From CAZIAK01 sp964537035 (GTDB lineage: Bacteria; Planctomycetota; B15-G4), in NCBI GenBank assembly GCA_964537035.1, contig CAZIAK010000042.1, forward strand, positions 1-41,085: 41,085 nt of DNA, written 5' to 3'. A program made the translations under genes and the position numbers. The notes under the pieces were generated by a model. The model was not told the origin of the DNA, ran no database searches, and saw only the letters and a program-made list of their open reading frames with translations. Within the stretch, counting starts at the first letter, position 1. Each line of letters begins with the position of its first letter. Below, one piece after another: positions 23,034 to 31,738 of the stretch.

Positions 23034-24079
23034 CGCTCCCCTCCCATGGCCGCGACCATGCGCGGGATCAAGGCGCCCAGGTCGTGCTGCTCGGCCACCC
23101 GCTGGGCCAGCTGCCGTCCCAGCGCGCTGAGGGCCTCATCGGAGAGCGCCAGAATCTCTGTCAGTCGTGCACTCAGGGCACCCGGGTCGTTCGCAGGGAA
23201 CATCAACCGAGGGCTCAGCTCCGGGCCGAACACCCGCTCGAACGACTCGTTGCAGCTCAGGGGGATCGTCCCGCAGGCCATGGCCTCCAGCACCACCTTG
23301 TCGACGCTGCCCGTGTGGGACACGTTGACCATCACCTTGGCCCGACGCATGACGTTCGCCACCTCGCCGTAGGGCACGGCACCCAAGAAGGTGACCGGAC
23401 CCTTGAGCGTCGCGGCCTGCTCATGAAGCGCGTCACGAAAGGGCCGATCAGAATCGAGCAGGATGTCCCCGGCGATCTCGGTCACCGGGCAGCTCGGCAG
23501 CAGCGACAGAGCAGCCAACAGCTCGTCCTGCCCCTTGCTCGGAGCCAGGCGGGCCACGGTGAGCACATCCACCGGGCGCTGCTCGGGCCCGGGATGAAAG
23601 TGCTCGCCGTCGATGCCATGGCCCGTGACCAGCCGCTTGTGAAAGCCACCGCTGTAGCGAAACGACTCCTCTGAAGCGGTGAACACCTGACGCACCAACC
23701 CCACCGCCAGGCGCAGATTGCGGTCGACCCCCTTGTGCGTGTACCAGAGGTACTGGGGGATGCGCCGGGCCGTGCACACGGGCGCAGCGTAGAGGACGAA
23801 CTTCGGCACCATGTGGGCCCACACCGCGTCCGGGCGGCGGCTGCCCACCGATCCCAGAAGGCAGGCGTTCAGTCGGGCCAGCATGGCCAGCTTGCCCGCG
23901 CCGCTCTCCTTGCCCAGGGAGACCACCTCGACGTTGTCTGGCAGCTCGACCTCGCCTACCCGCTGCGCCACGACCACCAACGAGTCGACGTGCTCAGCAA
24001 AGACCTTGCACCAGGTGTGGAAGAATCCCAGCACGGCGTCGGTACGGTCGAGAACCTGGGTGACGATCAGTATCCGCAT
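23030..24079 (-). CDS. Glycosyltransferase family 4 (GT-B fold)
   Basis: 349 residues. MRILIVTQVLDRTDAVLGFF opens the acceptor domain; AVWAHMVPKFVLYAAP and YLWYTHKGVDRNLRL follow. The donor domain has VLTVARLAPSKGQDELL, VTFLGAVPYGEV and HTGSVDKVVLEAMACGTIPL, in which the first Glu of the E-x7-E motif is replaced (Ser-Val-Asp), as in a GT4 subgroup found in exopolysaccharide loci. It overlaps the upstream GT4 gene by 13 bases and the downstream heparinase-like gene by 4. Sugar specificity is unknown. Confidence 0.85.
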   Translation of the reverse strand: MRILIVTQVLDRTDAVLGFFHTWCKVFAEHVDSLVVVAQRVGEVELPDNVEVVSLGKESGAGKLAMLARLNACLLGSVGSRRPDAVWAHMVPKFVLYAAPVCTARRIPQYLWYTHKGVDRNLRLAVGLVRQVFTASEESFRYSGGFHKRLVTGHGIDGEHFHPGPEQRPVDVLTVARLAPSKGQDELLAALSLLPSCPVTEIAGDILLDSDRPFRDALHEQAATLKGPVTFLGAVPYGEVANVMRRAKVMVNVSHTGSVDKVVLEAMACGTIPLSCNESFERVFGPELSPRLMFPANDPGALSARLTEILALSDEALSALGRQLAQRVAEQHDLGALIPRMVAAMGGER

Positions 24080-25266
24080 GACGCGGCAGCATGACCGCTC
24101 AGGTCTCCCGTCTCCAGCTCCCGTTCATTGACGGCTGCTCCGTAGAGCCGGGCGATGGCTGCGCCGATGCGGTCGGGTTCATGCGCGGACCAGTCTCGGC
24201 TCGCAGCGTAGATCGAGAAGGCGCGGCGCCGGGGTCCATCGGCGACCAGCTCGGCGAGGCGGGCCGCCAAGGCCACTGCGTCGTCTGGGTCGACCAGGTA
24301 ACCCGCCCTGCCGTGGTCGACCAGCTCGGGCAGCCCCCCCACGTTGTGGGCCAGAACCGGCACGCCTGCCCGCAAGGCCTCGACCACCGCCTGGGGCAGC
24401 CCCTCGGCGCGGCTCGGCAGCAGCAGCAGATCCAGGGCGGCCCAGAGCGCCCCCAAGGTGGCGCGGGGCGGCAGCCACTGGGCGCCTGGGAGGGCCTCCA
24501 CCCGTTCACGAATGGCGGCCCCCAGCGAACCGTCCCCCATGACCAGTAGCCGGCCCTTTGAACCTGGGGGCAGGGCGGCGAAGGCGTTGAGAGCTCGGTG
24601 GGGCTGCTTGATCGACTCCAGTCGCCCCACCACGCCGATCAGCACATGGTCAGGTTCCAGGCCCAGCTCCCGGCGCAGCTGCTGTCCCGCCTGGGGGTCT
24701 GCGGCCGTGCGCAGGGGGTCGATCCCTGGGGGAATCACCGCCCACTGATCAGAGCGTCCCACGCCCAACTCGTCATGGAGTTCGTTCGCCACCTGATGGG
24801 ACACGGCCACCAGACGATGGCTCACCGCCGCCAGACGGCGCTCGGCCGCTCGCATCCAAGCCGAGGTGATGGGCCCGAAGTTGTGGCGCAGAACATGGCC
24901 GTGGTAGGTGTGCACCAACAGCGGCTTGGACGGCGCACCCAGGGCGGCCAAGCGTCCCAACAGGCCAGCCTTGGCGGTGTGGGTGTGCACCACCTGGGGC
25001 TCGGTCTCCCGCACGATGCGCCGCAGCGCCAGCAGTGCCAACCCGTCTCGCCCTGGGCGCAGGGCCCGGCCGAGCTCTGGCACCACGCGCACATCGAGAC
25101 CCCGGTCCCGTGCTTCTTCGATCAGGTCCGGCTCGTCTGGCTCGCACCTGCCGGTCACCAGAAGGGACCGCCAACCTCGCCGAGCCAGGGGCGCATCGAT
25201 GCGCATCACATGACGCGCGGGACCACCCAGGTTCAACCGGGCGATGACGCGCAGCACATCAGGCAT
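24067..25266 (-). CDS. Glycosyltransferase family 4 (GT-B fold)
   Basis: 399 residues. The N terminus has the GT4 loop RVIARLNLGGPARHV, with PQVVHTHTAKAGLLGRLAA and VHTYHGHVLRHNF following. The donor domain has IGVVGRLESIKQPHR and the full E-x7-E motif AEGLPQAVVEALRAG followed by VPVLAHNVGGLPELV. It is similar in style to EpsD/WbpH-like enzymes, though the product cannot be named. Its start overlaps the epimerase stop by 8 bases and no ribosome binding site is visible, so coupled translation is likely. Confidence 0.87.
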   Translation of the reverse strand: MPDVLRVIARLNLGGPARHVMRIDAPLARRGWRSLLVTGRCEPDEPDLIEEARDRGLDVRVVPELGRALRPGRDGLALLALRRIVRETEPQVVHTHTAKAGLLGRLAALGAPSKPLLVHTYHGHVLRHNFGPITSAWMRAAERRLAAVSHRLVAVSHQVANELHDELGVGRSDQWAVIPPGIDPLRTAADPQAGQQLRRELGLEPDHVLIGVVGRLESIKQPHRALNAFAALPPGSKGRLLVMGDGSLGAAIRERVEALPGAQWLPPRATLGALWAALDLLLLPSRAEGLPQAVVEALRAGVPVLAHNVGGLPELVDHGRAGYLVDPDDAVALAARLAELVADGPRRRAFSIYAASRDWSAHEPDRIGAAIARLYGAAVNERELETGDLSGHAAASCGY

Positions 25267-26146
25267 GGGCCAGGGCGTCTCTCAAGATGGCGTCGAGAGA
25301 CCAGCGAGGAGAGAAGTGGACACGCCGTCGCAGCCCCGCCAGGTCGGGAGCGCGCCGGGGCAAATCTTCACGACGGGGACACGGCGGATGGCTGCGGACC
25401 ACGGCGCCGCTGCCCGCCAGATGCACCAGCCGTCCCGCCAAAGAAGAGATGGACAGCCGTTCTTCGGAGCCCACTTCCAGGACTTCGCCCCCTGGGGCTG
25501 CGGGGCGAGAGGTCAGGTCGACCAGCACATCGACCAGGTCTTCGACATGCAAGAACGAGCGCTCCTGCTCGCCATCACCGTGCACTGGCAGGGGCATGCC
25601 CGCTCGGGCGGCGTGAGCCAGGGCAGGCAAGACCATGCCCGGCGCAGACTGGCCGCGACCGACGATATTGAACGGGCGCACGATGGAGATGGGCAGCTGC
25701 CGGGCAGCGGCCAGGAGCAGGGCCTCGGCCTCTCGCTTCGCTTCGCCGTAGACCGCGCGAGGGCCGTGACGCGGTGCGTCGGTGACCTCGGAGGAGGAGA
25801 GGAACAACAAGGGGACATCGCGGGCCTGGCAAGCCTCCAAGACCTGCGCGGTCCCATCCAGGATGACCGAGGCCGTCCGTTGAGGATCGGCGGTCACCGC
25901 TTCGACCCCCACCACCGACGCCATGTGCACCACCAGTGCGGCGTCATCGAGCGCACGGGCCACGGCGGAGCCGTCGCGAACGTCCCCCTCGATCAGATCG
26001 AGCGACGAGTGCCCCGGCAGGCCCATCTCGCTGGGCGCGGAGAGATCGTCGAGCACGGTGACCTCTGCCCCGTCGTGGACGAGCCGGCGCACGAGATGGC
26101 AGCCGACGAAACCGGCTCCCCCTGTGATGGTGATCTGTGGTGGCAT
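25259..26146 (-). CDS. NAD-dependent sugar-nucleotide epimerase/dehydratase (extended SDR)
   Basis: 295 residues from the ATG at 26146; upstream sequence in frame does not look coding. The NAD-binding GGAGFVG lies at 9-15, with D33/D34 ending the second strand (VLDDLS), Ser118-Ser119 in the catalytic strand, and the YxxxK pair Y133/K137 (AVYGEAKREAE). RPFNIVGRGQ and GDGEQERSFLHVEDLVDVL are typical of UDP-glucose 4-epimerase or UDP-glucuronate decarboxylase relatives. It is shorter than most (usual length about 310-340), with a compact C-terminal substrate domain. It supplies an activated sugar for the two downstream GT4 enzymes. The exact substrate is unresolved. Confidence 0.85.
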   Translation of the reverse strand: MPPQITITGGAGFVGCHLVRRLVHDGAEVTVLDDLSAPSEMGLPGHSSLDLIEGDVRDGSAVARALDDAALVVHMASVVGVEAVTADPQRTASVILDGTAQVLEACQARDVPLLFLSSSEVTDAPRHGPRAVYGEAKREAEALLLAAARQLPISIVRPFNIVGRGQSAPGMVLPALAHAARAGMPLPVHGDGEQERSFLHVEDLVDVLVDLTSRPAAPGGEVLEVGSEERLSISSLAGRLVHLAGSGAVVRSHPPCPRREDLPRRAPDLAGLRRRVHFSPRWSLDAILRDALAHA

Positions 26147-26228
26147 GGAGCTTGGACGGTCCTTGAGACCTGCGTCGTCCCGGGGCCACTGGTATGTGCC
26201 AGGGCCGGACGACCAGGGGATGGCAATG

Positions 26229-26927
26229 TTACCGCGCCGGGAGCCCGTCGATGAAGCCCCCCAGTAGATCCAGCCATTCATCGGCGCCTTCCAAGGGGGC
26301 GCTGCGACGAACGGCCAGGGAATGATCGCCGCCCTCGATCCAGCGCAGGGCGGCGCGGGGACCCAAAGAGTCCACGGTTTCGGCCAGGAGGGACCGGGTG
26401 GCCAGGGCATCCGAGGTGCCCGAGAGGAACAGCTGGGGCACGGAGATCTCGGGCAGGTGCTGCCGGCGCAGGCGCTCCGGCTTGCCCGCCGGATGGAGCG
26501 GGTAGCCAAGGTAGGCCGCCCCCCTCACCCCAGGGGCCAGCCCCTCGGCCAGCAGCAGCGACGACACCCGCCCGCCCATGGACTTGCCCACCAGTATCAG
26601 CGGAGGTTGGCACCTCAGCGGCTGGCACCATCGGCTCACCCTCTCCAACATCAAGGCCAGGGTCTGCTTCAGCACTGGCATGGGGTCAGGGGGGCGGCGG
26701 CGCTGCTCGTCCTGCATGCGCTGCATGTAGCAGAAGTTCACGGACACCACGGTGCAGCCACGAGCCAACAAGCCGTCTCGAGTGGCCCCCATGAACGGGC
26801 TGTCGTGCCCAGCGCCCGCGCCGTGGGTCAACACGATCAGCGGCCTGCCATCCAACGGACCTCGGCGACGCCAACGGGTGAGACGGTCGCCGACGTGGAG
26901 CACGCCGTGGGCGCGGTCGCTGCTCAT
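26229..26927 (-). CDS. Alpha/beta hydrolase (KANL3/Tex30-like)
   Basis: 232 residues from the ATG at 26927, which has AAAGG five bases upstream. It has the oxyanion segment LTHGAGAGHDSPFM (33-46), nucleophile elbow VGKSMGGR (S116), acid in LSGTSDALA (D173) and catalytic His202 in GGDHSLAV. The HGAGA and GKSMGGR pair is characteristic of the small predicted hydrolase family related to Tex30 and dienelactone hydrolase. No signal peptide; probably a cytoplasmic esterase or thioesterase. It lies 82 bases before the epimerase gene in the same direction, so it may share transcription with the glycan operon, but a functional link is not evident. Confidence 0.82.
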   Translation of the reverse strand: MSSDRAHGVLHVGDRLTRWRRRGPLDGRPLIVLTHGAGAGHDSPFMGATRDGLLARGCTVVSVNFCYMQRMQDEQRRRPPDPMPVLKQTLALMLERVSRWCQPLRCQPPLILVGKSMGGRVSSLLLAEGLAPGVRGAAYLGYPLHPAGKPERLRRQHLPEISVPQLFLSGTSDALATRSLLAETVDSLGPRAALRWIEGGDHSLAVRRSAPLEGADEWLDLLGGFIDGLPAR

Positions 26928-26969
26928 GCCCGCCTTTGTCACAGCTCGCCTTTCTCTGGGCCGGAAACG

Positions 26970-27011
26970 CGAGCAGTCCGGGTGATGCCTCGGCATCGCC
27001 CGGACTGCTCG
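26970..27011 (-). terminator. Strong hairpin downstream of the HU gene
   Basis: A 19-base-pair stem (arms 26970-26988 and 26993-27011) around a four-base loop has a single mismatch, which is a G-U pair on the plus strand. It lies 71 bases after the HU stop and 43 bases before the hydrolase start. The minus-strand sequence after it has only a short TTT, so termination may be inefficient; the stem could instead protect the HU mRNA end. Confidence 0.6.
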
Positions 27012-27081
27012 GATCCTTCGTCAGGTGTTTGGCAGCTCGCCTGTCTTCGGGAAGAAGACGGGCACTCACTGCCCACAGCCC

Positions 27082-27420
27082 TTAGCTGGCCATGTCCTTG
27101 AGACCCTTGAGCGGCGTGGTCTTGACGACCTTGCGCGCCGGCTTGGCCTTGAACATCATCTCTTCACCCGTGAACGGGTTGGTGCCCTTGCGGGCCTTCA
27201 CAGCGGGCTTCTTCACGACGCGGCACTTGATCAGGCCAGCGAGGTTGAAGACGCCGGGACCGCGACGGCCCAGGTCCTTCTTCATGAGTACGCCCATCTC
27301 GTCGAACACAGACACCACGTCCTTGCGGGTCAGGCCAGTGTTCTCGGAAATGGTCTTGAAGATCTCGGCTTTGGTCCGGGGCTTGGTGGCTGCTTTTGCC
27401 GGTGCCTTCTTGGCGGCCAT
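27082..27420 (-). CDS. HU/IHF-family DNA-binding protein
   Basis: 112 residues, longer than the usual about 90 because of a Lys/Ala-rich N-terminal extension (MAAKKAPAKAATKPRTK). The HU dimer core is visible: helices EIFKTISENTGLTRKDVVSVFDEM split by a turn, then GRRGPGVFNLAGLIKCRVV, and the DNA-embracing arm RKGTNPFTGEEM (77-88), whose Pro82 would intercalate into DNA. A nucleoid-associated architectural protein. GAGGAG sits seven bases before the ATG. It is monocistronic: the tRNA lies upstream and a strong hairpin downstream. Confidence 0.93.
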   Translation of the reverse strand: MAAKKAPAKAATKPRTKAEIFKTISENTGLTRKDVVSVFDEMGVLMKKDLGRRGPGVFNLAGLIKCRVVKKPAVKARKGTNPFTGEEMMFKAKPARKVVKTTPLKGLKDMAS

Positions 27421-27625
27421 CTCGGGCTCCTCAGAATCAGTTGGTAGTTCAGAAGTCGGCGAGAACAGCGTTGTCCTCGCTCATTTGAGGCGACACTACC
27501 GGTCGGCCATGCCAGCTTCAAGCGCTGCAGCCCCTATAAAATCAGTGTTTTTTGAAGGGGACCGAGCTGGGAACCGAGGTTTTCTGTCACCGCCACTCTC
27601 AAGCGTAGCGCTGGCACTGACGGTG
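27421..27625 (-). promoter_or_regulatory. Leader of the HU gene with an AT-rich island
   Basis: 205 bases between the tRNA 3' end and the HU start. In otherwise GC-rich sequence, 27534-27557 is AT-rich (minus-strand TTCAAAAAACACTGATTT followed by TATAGG), the only plausible promoter core here. No correctly spaced -35/-10 pair was found, so placement is tentative. Confidence 0.35.
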
Positions 27626-27709
27626 TGGGGGCGCCGGGGCTCGAACCCGGACGACCTTTCGGTCTTGGGATTTTAAGTCCCATGCGTCTGCCTGTTCCGC
27701 CACGCCCCC
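27626..27709 (-). tRNA. trnL: tRNA-Leu (anticodon UAA)
   Basis: 84 bases. The acceptor stem GGGGGCG pairs with CGCCCCC, followed by discriminator A; the CCA end is not encoded. The anticodon stem-loop TGGGA-CTTAAAA-TCCCA gives anticodon TAA. A long variable arm (AAGACCGAAAGGTCGT) marks it as a class II tRNA, and the T arm CCGGG-TTCGAGC-CCCGG is canonical. It reads the rare TTA (and TTG) leucine codons. Confidence 0.95.
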
Positions 27710-27846
27710 ATCAAGGCGAGCACTCGTTCTACGCCTCGTGGCCCCTGGCGAAAAGCAAATGATGCTCAGCCGCCACGTGATGTCGCGCATGGAGAGGCTG
27801 AGAGACGACGAGCGCGGCCAACTCCGAGCGGCCGGGCTCGTCGGAG

Positions 27847-28605
27847 TCAGGGGAAGATCGACTGCACGCAGTTGGACAGGGACACGCCCGCCACGGCGCC
27901 AGCGTCCTGGATGCCGTACTGCCAGAACACCTCGGCACCCATGGGAATGCCCGCCGGCACCACTGTGGGCAGCACCACAGAGCCCGAGGGCCCGATGGGG
28001 AAGATCGTCACCGAGGCGAGGGGGATGGTGCACAGAGTCCCGCCCTTGAACGGCACGGGGGTGGACGCGAAGGAGACGAAGAGGCCCACGGTCGCGCTGG
28101 GCGCAGCGTTGGACAACTCAAGGGTGGCGTTCGTGGCCGCAGCGAGCGTTCCCGTGCCGATCAGCTGAGGATCGCCGCCGGTGCCCGCGAGAGCGAAGCC
28201 CTGATCGACCCAAGGGCTGGTCACCTTGACACTCCCCTTCATCCCGAAGGCGAAGTGGGGAATGCAGTAGTACTCGTAGAGGTTGGCTGAGCGCGGGTTG
28301 TCGAACAGGAACTGGGTGTCGAAGGTCAGCTCGTAGTTGCCCGTGCTGGTGGTCACCGGCTCATTGAAGGCTTCACCGCCGGACGGGAACGGGCCCAGTC
28401 CCTCGGTGACCGTGTGATCGCCAGAGACCCAGACCCAGCGCACCGTGTCGCCCACGTCGATGGTGATGTTCTTCGGCGAGAAGCTGAAGTCGGCCACGTT
28501 GACGACATGGGTTGTCTGAGCCGACACGGAGCTGTCGGGCCCGAAGCCCATGAAGAAGGCCGCAACCGCGCAGAGGGCAACTGTACGGAACAAGGGGGGA
28601 ACCAT
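27847..28605 (-). CDS. Secreted cupredoxin (plastocyanin-like) with planctomycete-type C-terminal domain
   Basis: 252 residues from the ATG at 28605 (GGAG five bases upstream). A signal peptide spans residues 1-30, ending SVSAQ. A type 1 copper domain covers about 32-127: VNVADFSFSPKNITIDVGDT, ligand His64 in SGDHTV, then C114-x2-H117-x4-M122 in YYCIPHFAFGMKG, a complete His/Cys/His/Met set. From SPWVDQGF (130 onward) the protein carries a domain of about 120 residues with PFKGGTL, shared with the SBBP protein at 36725-39205. It is probably an exported electron-transfer or copper protein. The C-terminal domain may serve sorting or surface attachment. It lies alone, 117 bases downstream of the acyl-CoA ligase gene's stop. 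Confidence 0.85.
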   Translation of the reverse strand: MVPPLFRTVALCAVAAFFMGFGPDSSVSAQTTHVVNVADFSFSPKNITIDVGDTVRWVWVSGDHTVTEGLGPFPSGGEAFNEPVTTSTGNYELTFDTQFLFDNPRSANLYEYYCIPHFAFGMKGSVKVTSPWVDQGFALAGTGGDPQLIGTGTLAAATNATLELSNAAPSATVGLFVSFASTPVPFKGGTLCTIPLASVTIFPIGPSGSVVLPTVVPAGIPMGAEVFWQYGIQDAGAVAGVSLSNCVQSIFP

Positions 28606-28722
28606 GAGAACTCCGACGTCAAGGGTGTGAGGCGAGATGAAAGGCAGCAAAGGCAGAGCGCTCTGCGAACCGCCAAGTCTAACGCCCCTCGCCCCGGCCG
28701 GGGGAAAGATCCCGGTCTCTTC

Positions 28723-30450
28723 TCAGCCCTTCTTCTTGGCGATCTCTTCGTCGCGCAAGGAGCGGCGCAGCAGCTTCATCATCGCTGATTTGGGCAGCTC
28801 GTCTCGAAACTCGATCGACCGAGGCACCTTGTACGCGGCGAGATTGTCCCGACAGTGGGTCATCAGATCCTCGGCGGTGACGGTCGCTCCCTCGCCCATC
28901 ACGACGAAGGACTTCACCGTCTCGCCCCGCTTCTCGTCAGGCACACCGATGGTGCACGCCTCGATGATGGCCGGGTGGTTGCACAGGATCTGGTCGATCT
29001 CGTCCGGGAAGATGTTGTAGCCAGAGGCCAGGATCATGTCCTTCTTGCGCCCGACGATCTTGAAGTAGCCCTCGTTGTCCATGACCGCCAGATCGCCGGT
29101 GAAGAGCCAGCCGTCCTTGATCATCAGGTCGGTCTCGTCCTGGCGCTTCCAGTAGCCCACCATGACCTGGGGGCCCTTGATGATCAGCTCGCCCTCTTCG
29201 CCAGGAGAAAGCTCTGCGGTGCCGGTGTTCATGTCGACGACCCGGGCATCGGTGTCTGGCATGGGCATGCCCACGTAGCCGGTCTTGCGATTGCCATCGA
29301 CGGGATTGACGTGGGTCGCCGGTGACGTCTCGGTGAGACCAAAGCCCTCGAAGATGTTGGCTCCGGTGAGCTTCTCGAACCGGCGCGTGACGTCTTCGGG
29401 CAGGGGCGCCGAGCCGGAGAACACGACCTTCACGCTGGTCATGTCGACCTTCTCAAGACCCGGCGAGTTGAGGATCGCGCCGAAGATGGCGGGCACGCCG
29501 GGCATCATGGTGATGCGATGCTTGCTGATGTTCTTGAGCATCCCCGGGATGTCCCGCGGGTTGGGCATGATCACGATGGACGCACCCATCATGACCGGAA
29601 CATTCATGCACACGGTCATGCCGAAGATGTGGAAGTAGGGCAAGGCCGCGAGGAAGACCTCCTCGCCGTCGGCCATGCGCGGCATCCAGGAGCGCACCTG
29701 CTGAGCGTTGTACGAGAGGTTGCGATGGCTCAGCATCGCCGCCTTCGAGACACCTGTCGTGCCACCCGTGTACTGCAGCGCACACAGATCATCCATGGAC
29801 ACCTGCGGGCGAGGCGGCGCAGGCGAGGTGCTGTCAATCAGCTTGCGGAACGGGTGGATGTCCGGCCCGGTGGGCATCTCTGCAATGGCCGGCGGATCCT
29901 GCTTCTTGAGCTTGAACGGTGCCAGCTGCCTGAGCGGAAAGCGCAGGTACTCAGGAATGGACGTCACCAGATAGTGACGCACCCCCACCTTGTCCTTGAT
30001 CGGTGCGATGGAGCGTTGATACAGGAAATCGGCCGTGATGGCCACGTCGACCTCTGAGTCATTCCATTGGTGCACGATCTCTCGGGGCACGTACAGCGGA
30101 TTGGTCATCACAACCTGCGCACCACAGGCCAGCACCGCGTAGTGAGAGATGACGGTCTGCGGCAGGTTGGGCAGGTGGATGGCCACCCGGCTGTCCTTGG
30201 CCACGCCCAGGGCTGTCAGGGCGGTGGCCAGACGGTCGACCTGGTCTTTCAGCTGCCTGTAGGTGAGCTTGCAGTTCAGAAAGATCAGCGCGACGCGATC
30301 AGGGAGACGTTCCGCGGTGCGATCGAGCAACGACGAGATGGGCCAATCGTTGTAGTCGATGGCTGCCGGGACACCCTTGTCGTAGTGCCCATGCCAGATC
30401 TTCGGATCCATGCCAACCTCCACTGGTGCGAAACGAGACGAGCTGCTCAC
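28723..30450 (-). CDS. Long-chain acyl-CoA ligase (AMP-forming)
   Basis: 575 residues. The ATP-binding loop YTGGTTGVSKAAMLSHRNL lies at about 227-245, followed by FEGFGLTETSP, GWLFTGDLAVMDNEGYFKIVGRKKD and the C-terminal LPKSAMMKLLRR, where the conserved Gly before the catalytic Lys is Met. It activates fatty acids to acyl-CoA for beta-oxidation or lipid synthesis. The start is GTG at 30450 with AAGGGAGGG eight bases upstream; an ATG at residue 14 is an alternative. It lies 37 bases after the putative outer-membrane protein gene, so the pair is probably an operon, close to the glyoxylate-bypass genes. Confidence 0.9.
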   Translation of the reverse strand: MSSSSRFAPVEVGMDPKIWHGHYDKGVPAAIDYNDWPISSLLDRTAERLPDRVALIFLNCKLTYRQLKDQVDRLATALTALGVAKDSRVAIHLPNLPQTVISHYAVLACGAQVVMTNPLYVPREIVHQWNDSEVDVAITADFLYQRSIAPIKDKVGVRHYLVTSIPEYLRFPLRQLAPFKLKKQDPPAIAEMPTGPDIHPFRKLIDSTSPAPPRPQVSMDDLCALQYTGGTTGVSKAAMLSHRNLSYNAQQVRSWMPRMADGEEVFLAALPYFHIFGMTVCMNVPVMMGASIVIMPNPRDIPGMLKNISKHRITMMPGVPAIFGAILNSPGLEKVDMTSVKVVFSGSAPLPEDVTRRFEKLTGANIFEGFGLTETSPATHVNPVDGNRKTGYVGMPMPDTDARVVDMNTGTAELSPGEEGELIIKGPQVMVGYWKRQDETDLMIKDGWLFTGDLAVMDNEGYFKIVGRKKDMILASGYNIFPDEIDQILCNHPAIIEACTIGVPDEKRGETVKSFVVMGEGATVTAEDLMTHCRDNLAAYKVPRSIEFRDELPKSAMMKLLRRSLRDEEIAKKKG

Positions 30451-30487
30451 GGCAGGGACCCTCCCTTGAGAGCCCCCCGCCGCGCTG

Positions 30488-31738
30488 TCAGCCGTCCCCG
30501 CGAGTCAGGGGGACGCTCAAGCGCAGGGTGCCGAGTTGCAGCTCGGACTGATTACGGCCGTACACCGAATCATCGACCTGCAAACTGAGCACGTATGGGA
30601 AGTCTGTGAGGCCGTCCTTGTAGGCCTGGATCGTGTTGTGGGTCAGGCTCACCCGCAGGTAGCCACGGGCTTGGGCAACACGTTCTGTGTTGCGCGCGGC
30701 GTCGAACGGGAACAGCGGGAAGGGGTTGCCAGAGAAGCCGACGTCGCGCAGGGCGTAACCTTGTTCGTACTCCATCCAGACTCCCAGGCCCACGCTCGTT
30801 GCCCGATCTTCTGTGACGGGCATGGAGCCGCCGAGGTTGAAGCTGAAGCCGTAGTGGGCCACGCTCTCGACGCTCTCGATAGGCGCTAGGCTGGGCGACA
30901 GCGGCGCACCACCACCCGCCGGCGTGGCAAAGAATGCGTTGGCGGAGTTGGACAGCACGAAGGCCGGGTTGACCTCGCGAGTCTTGCCCTTGAAGTGGTA
31001 GTTGAGCTGCGCGCCGTAGGTGAACTGCACACCGGTGTAGTCGTCACTGAGCTTGCCCTGGAAGCCCACGCGCAAGAAACCAGGGCGATTCATCCGAGCC
31101 AGGTCGGCGAGCGCGAACTCAACCAGGTCGTGGGCGCCGGTCTGCCAGCTTGCACGATGGGTGTAGCCCACGATGACTGCGGCCTCGTGCTTGAGGTCAT
31201 CGTTGACGTACTCGTCTTCCATCCAGAACGCAGCGTCGAGGTCTGCAGTGATCAGCCGATCGTTCATATGGGCGTCATCAGCCGTCTCGAAACCAGAGGT
31301 ACCCAACGCCGTCTGGACCTGAGCGAACGCAGGCGCGGTCTGATGCTTGATCGCCGTGCGCAGGTTGCCCATGCGGAACTTGCCGCTCATGGTCACGTCT
31401 TCAGTGACACCGTGGGTGTACGCAGCACCGTACACCTCACCACGAGTGCGCAACTTGAGCGCGTCGAAGTTCATCGCTGGCGCTGTGGGCACGCCGAAAG
31501 CCAGGCCAGACTGAAAGTTGAACGCAGCCTGCAACAACGGACCAAAGCCAGTGGTCGAGACCTTGTTCCTCTCTTTGCTGCTGTTGTCGTACTGGTCTGT
31601 ACCCGAGTCGACTACCGCGTAGCCGACCGTGGCCACCCCGACGCCGTCAGGCAATCGGTTGATGTAGTCCTGACCCACAGCCTGTTGTGCGATTCCCGCA
31701 CACAACAACACGAGACATGCTGAACGCCGGTGCATCAT
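30488..31738 (-). CDS. Putative outer-membrane beta-barrel protein
   Basis: 416 residues with a signal peptide (MMHRRSACLVLLCAGIAQQA, cleavage near VGQ). The mature part has alternating polar/hydrophobic strands separated by charged turns (VGYTHRASWQ, FLRVGFQGKL, VQFTYGAQLNYHF, then YGFSFNLGGSM) and ends in a strand LRLSVPL near the C terminus. It fits an outer-membrane barrel or porin-like transporter. No FadL signature was confirmed, but its probable operon with an acyl-CoA ligase suggests uptake of fatty acids or other hydrophobic substrates. GGGAG lies seven bases before the ATG. Confidence 0.6.
   Translation of the reverse strand: MMHRRSACLVLLCAGIAQQAVGQDYINRLPDGVGVATVGYAVVDSGTDQYDNSSKERNKVSTTGFGPLLQAAFNFQSGLAFGVPTAPAMNFDALKLRTRGEVYGAAYTHGVTEDVTMSGKFRMGNLRTAIKHQTAPAFAQVQTALGTSGFETADDAHMNDRLITADLDAAFWMEDEYVNDDLKHEAAVIVGYTHRASWQTGAHDLVEFALADLARMNRPGFLRVGFQGKLSDDYTGVQFTYGAQLNYHFKGKTREVNPAFVLSNSANAFFATPAGGGAPLSPSLAPIESVESVAHYGFSFNLGGSMPVTEDRATSVGLGVWMEYEQGYALRDVGFSGNPFPLFPFDAARNTERVAQARGYLRVSLTHNTIQAYKDGLTDFPYVLSLQVDDSVYGRNQSELQLGTLRLSVPLTRGDG

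Noticed and set aside
28651..28722. Possible terminator after the acyl-CoA ligase (CCCCGGCCGGGG palindrome)
   Set aside because: The palindrome has no loop of adequate size and the alternative stem is only five or six pairs without a T-run.
30488..31738. Naming the barrel protein FadL
   Set aside because: The context suits FadL but no FadL-specific N-terminal hatch motif could be confirmed by eye.
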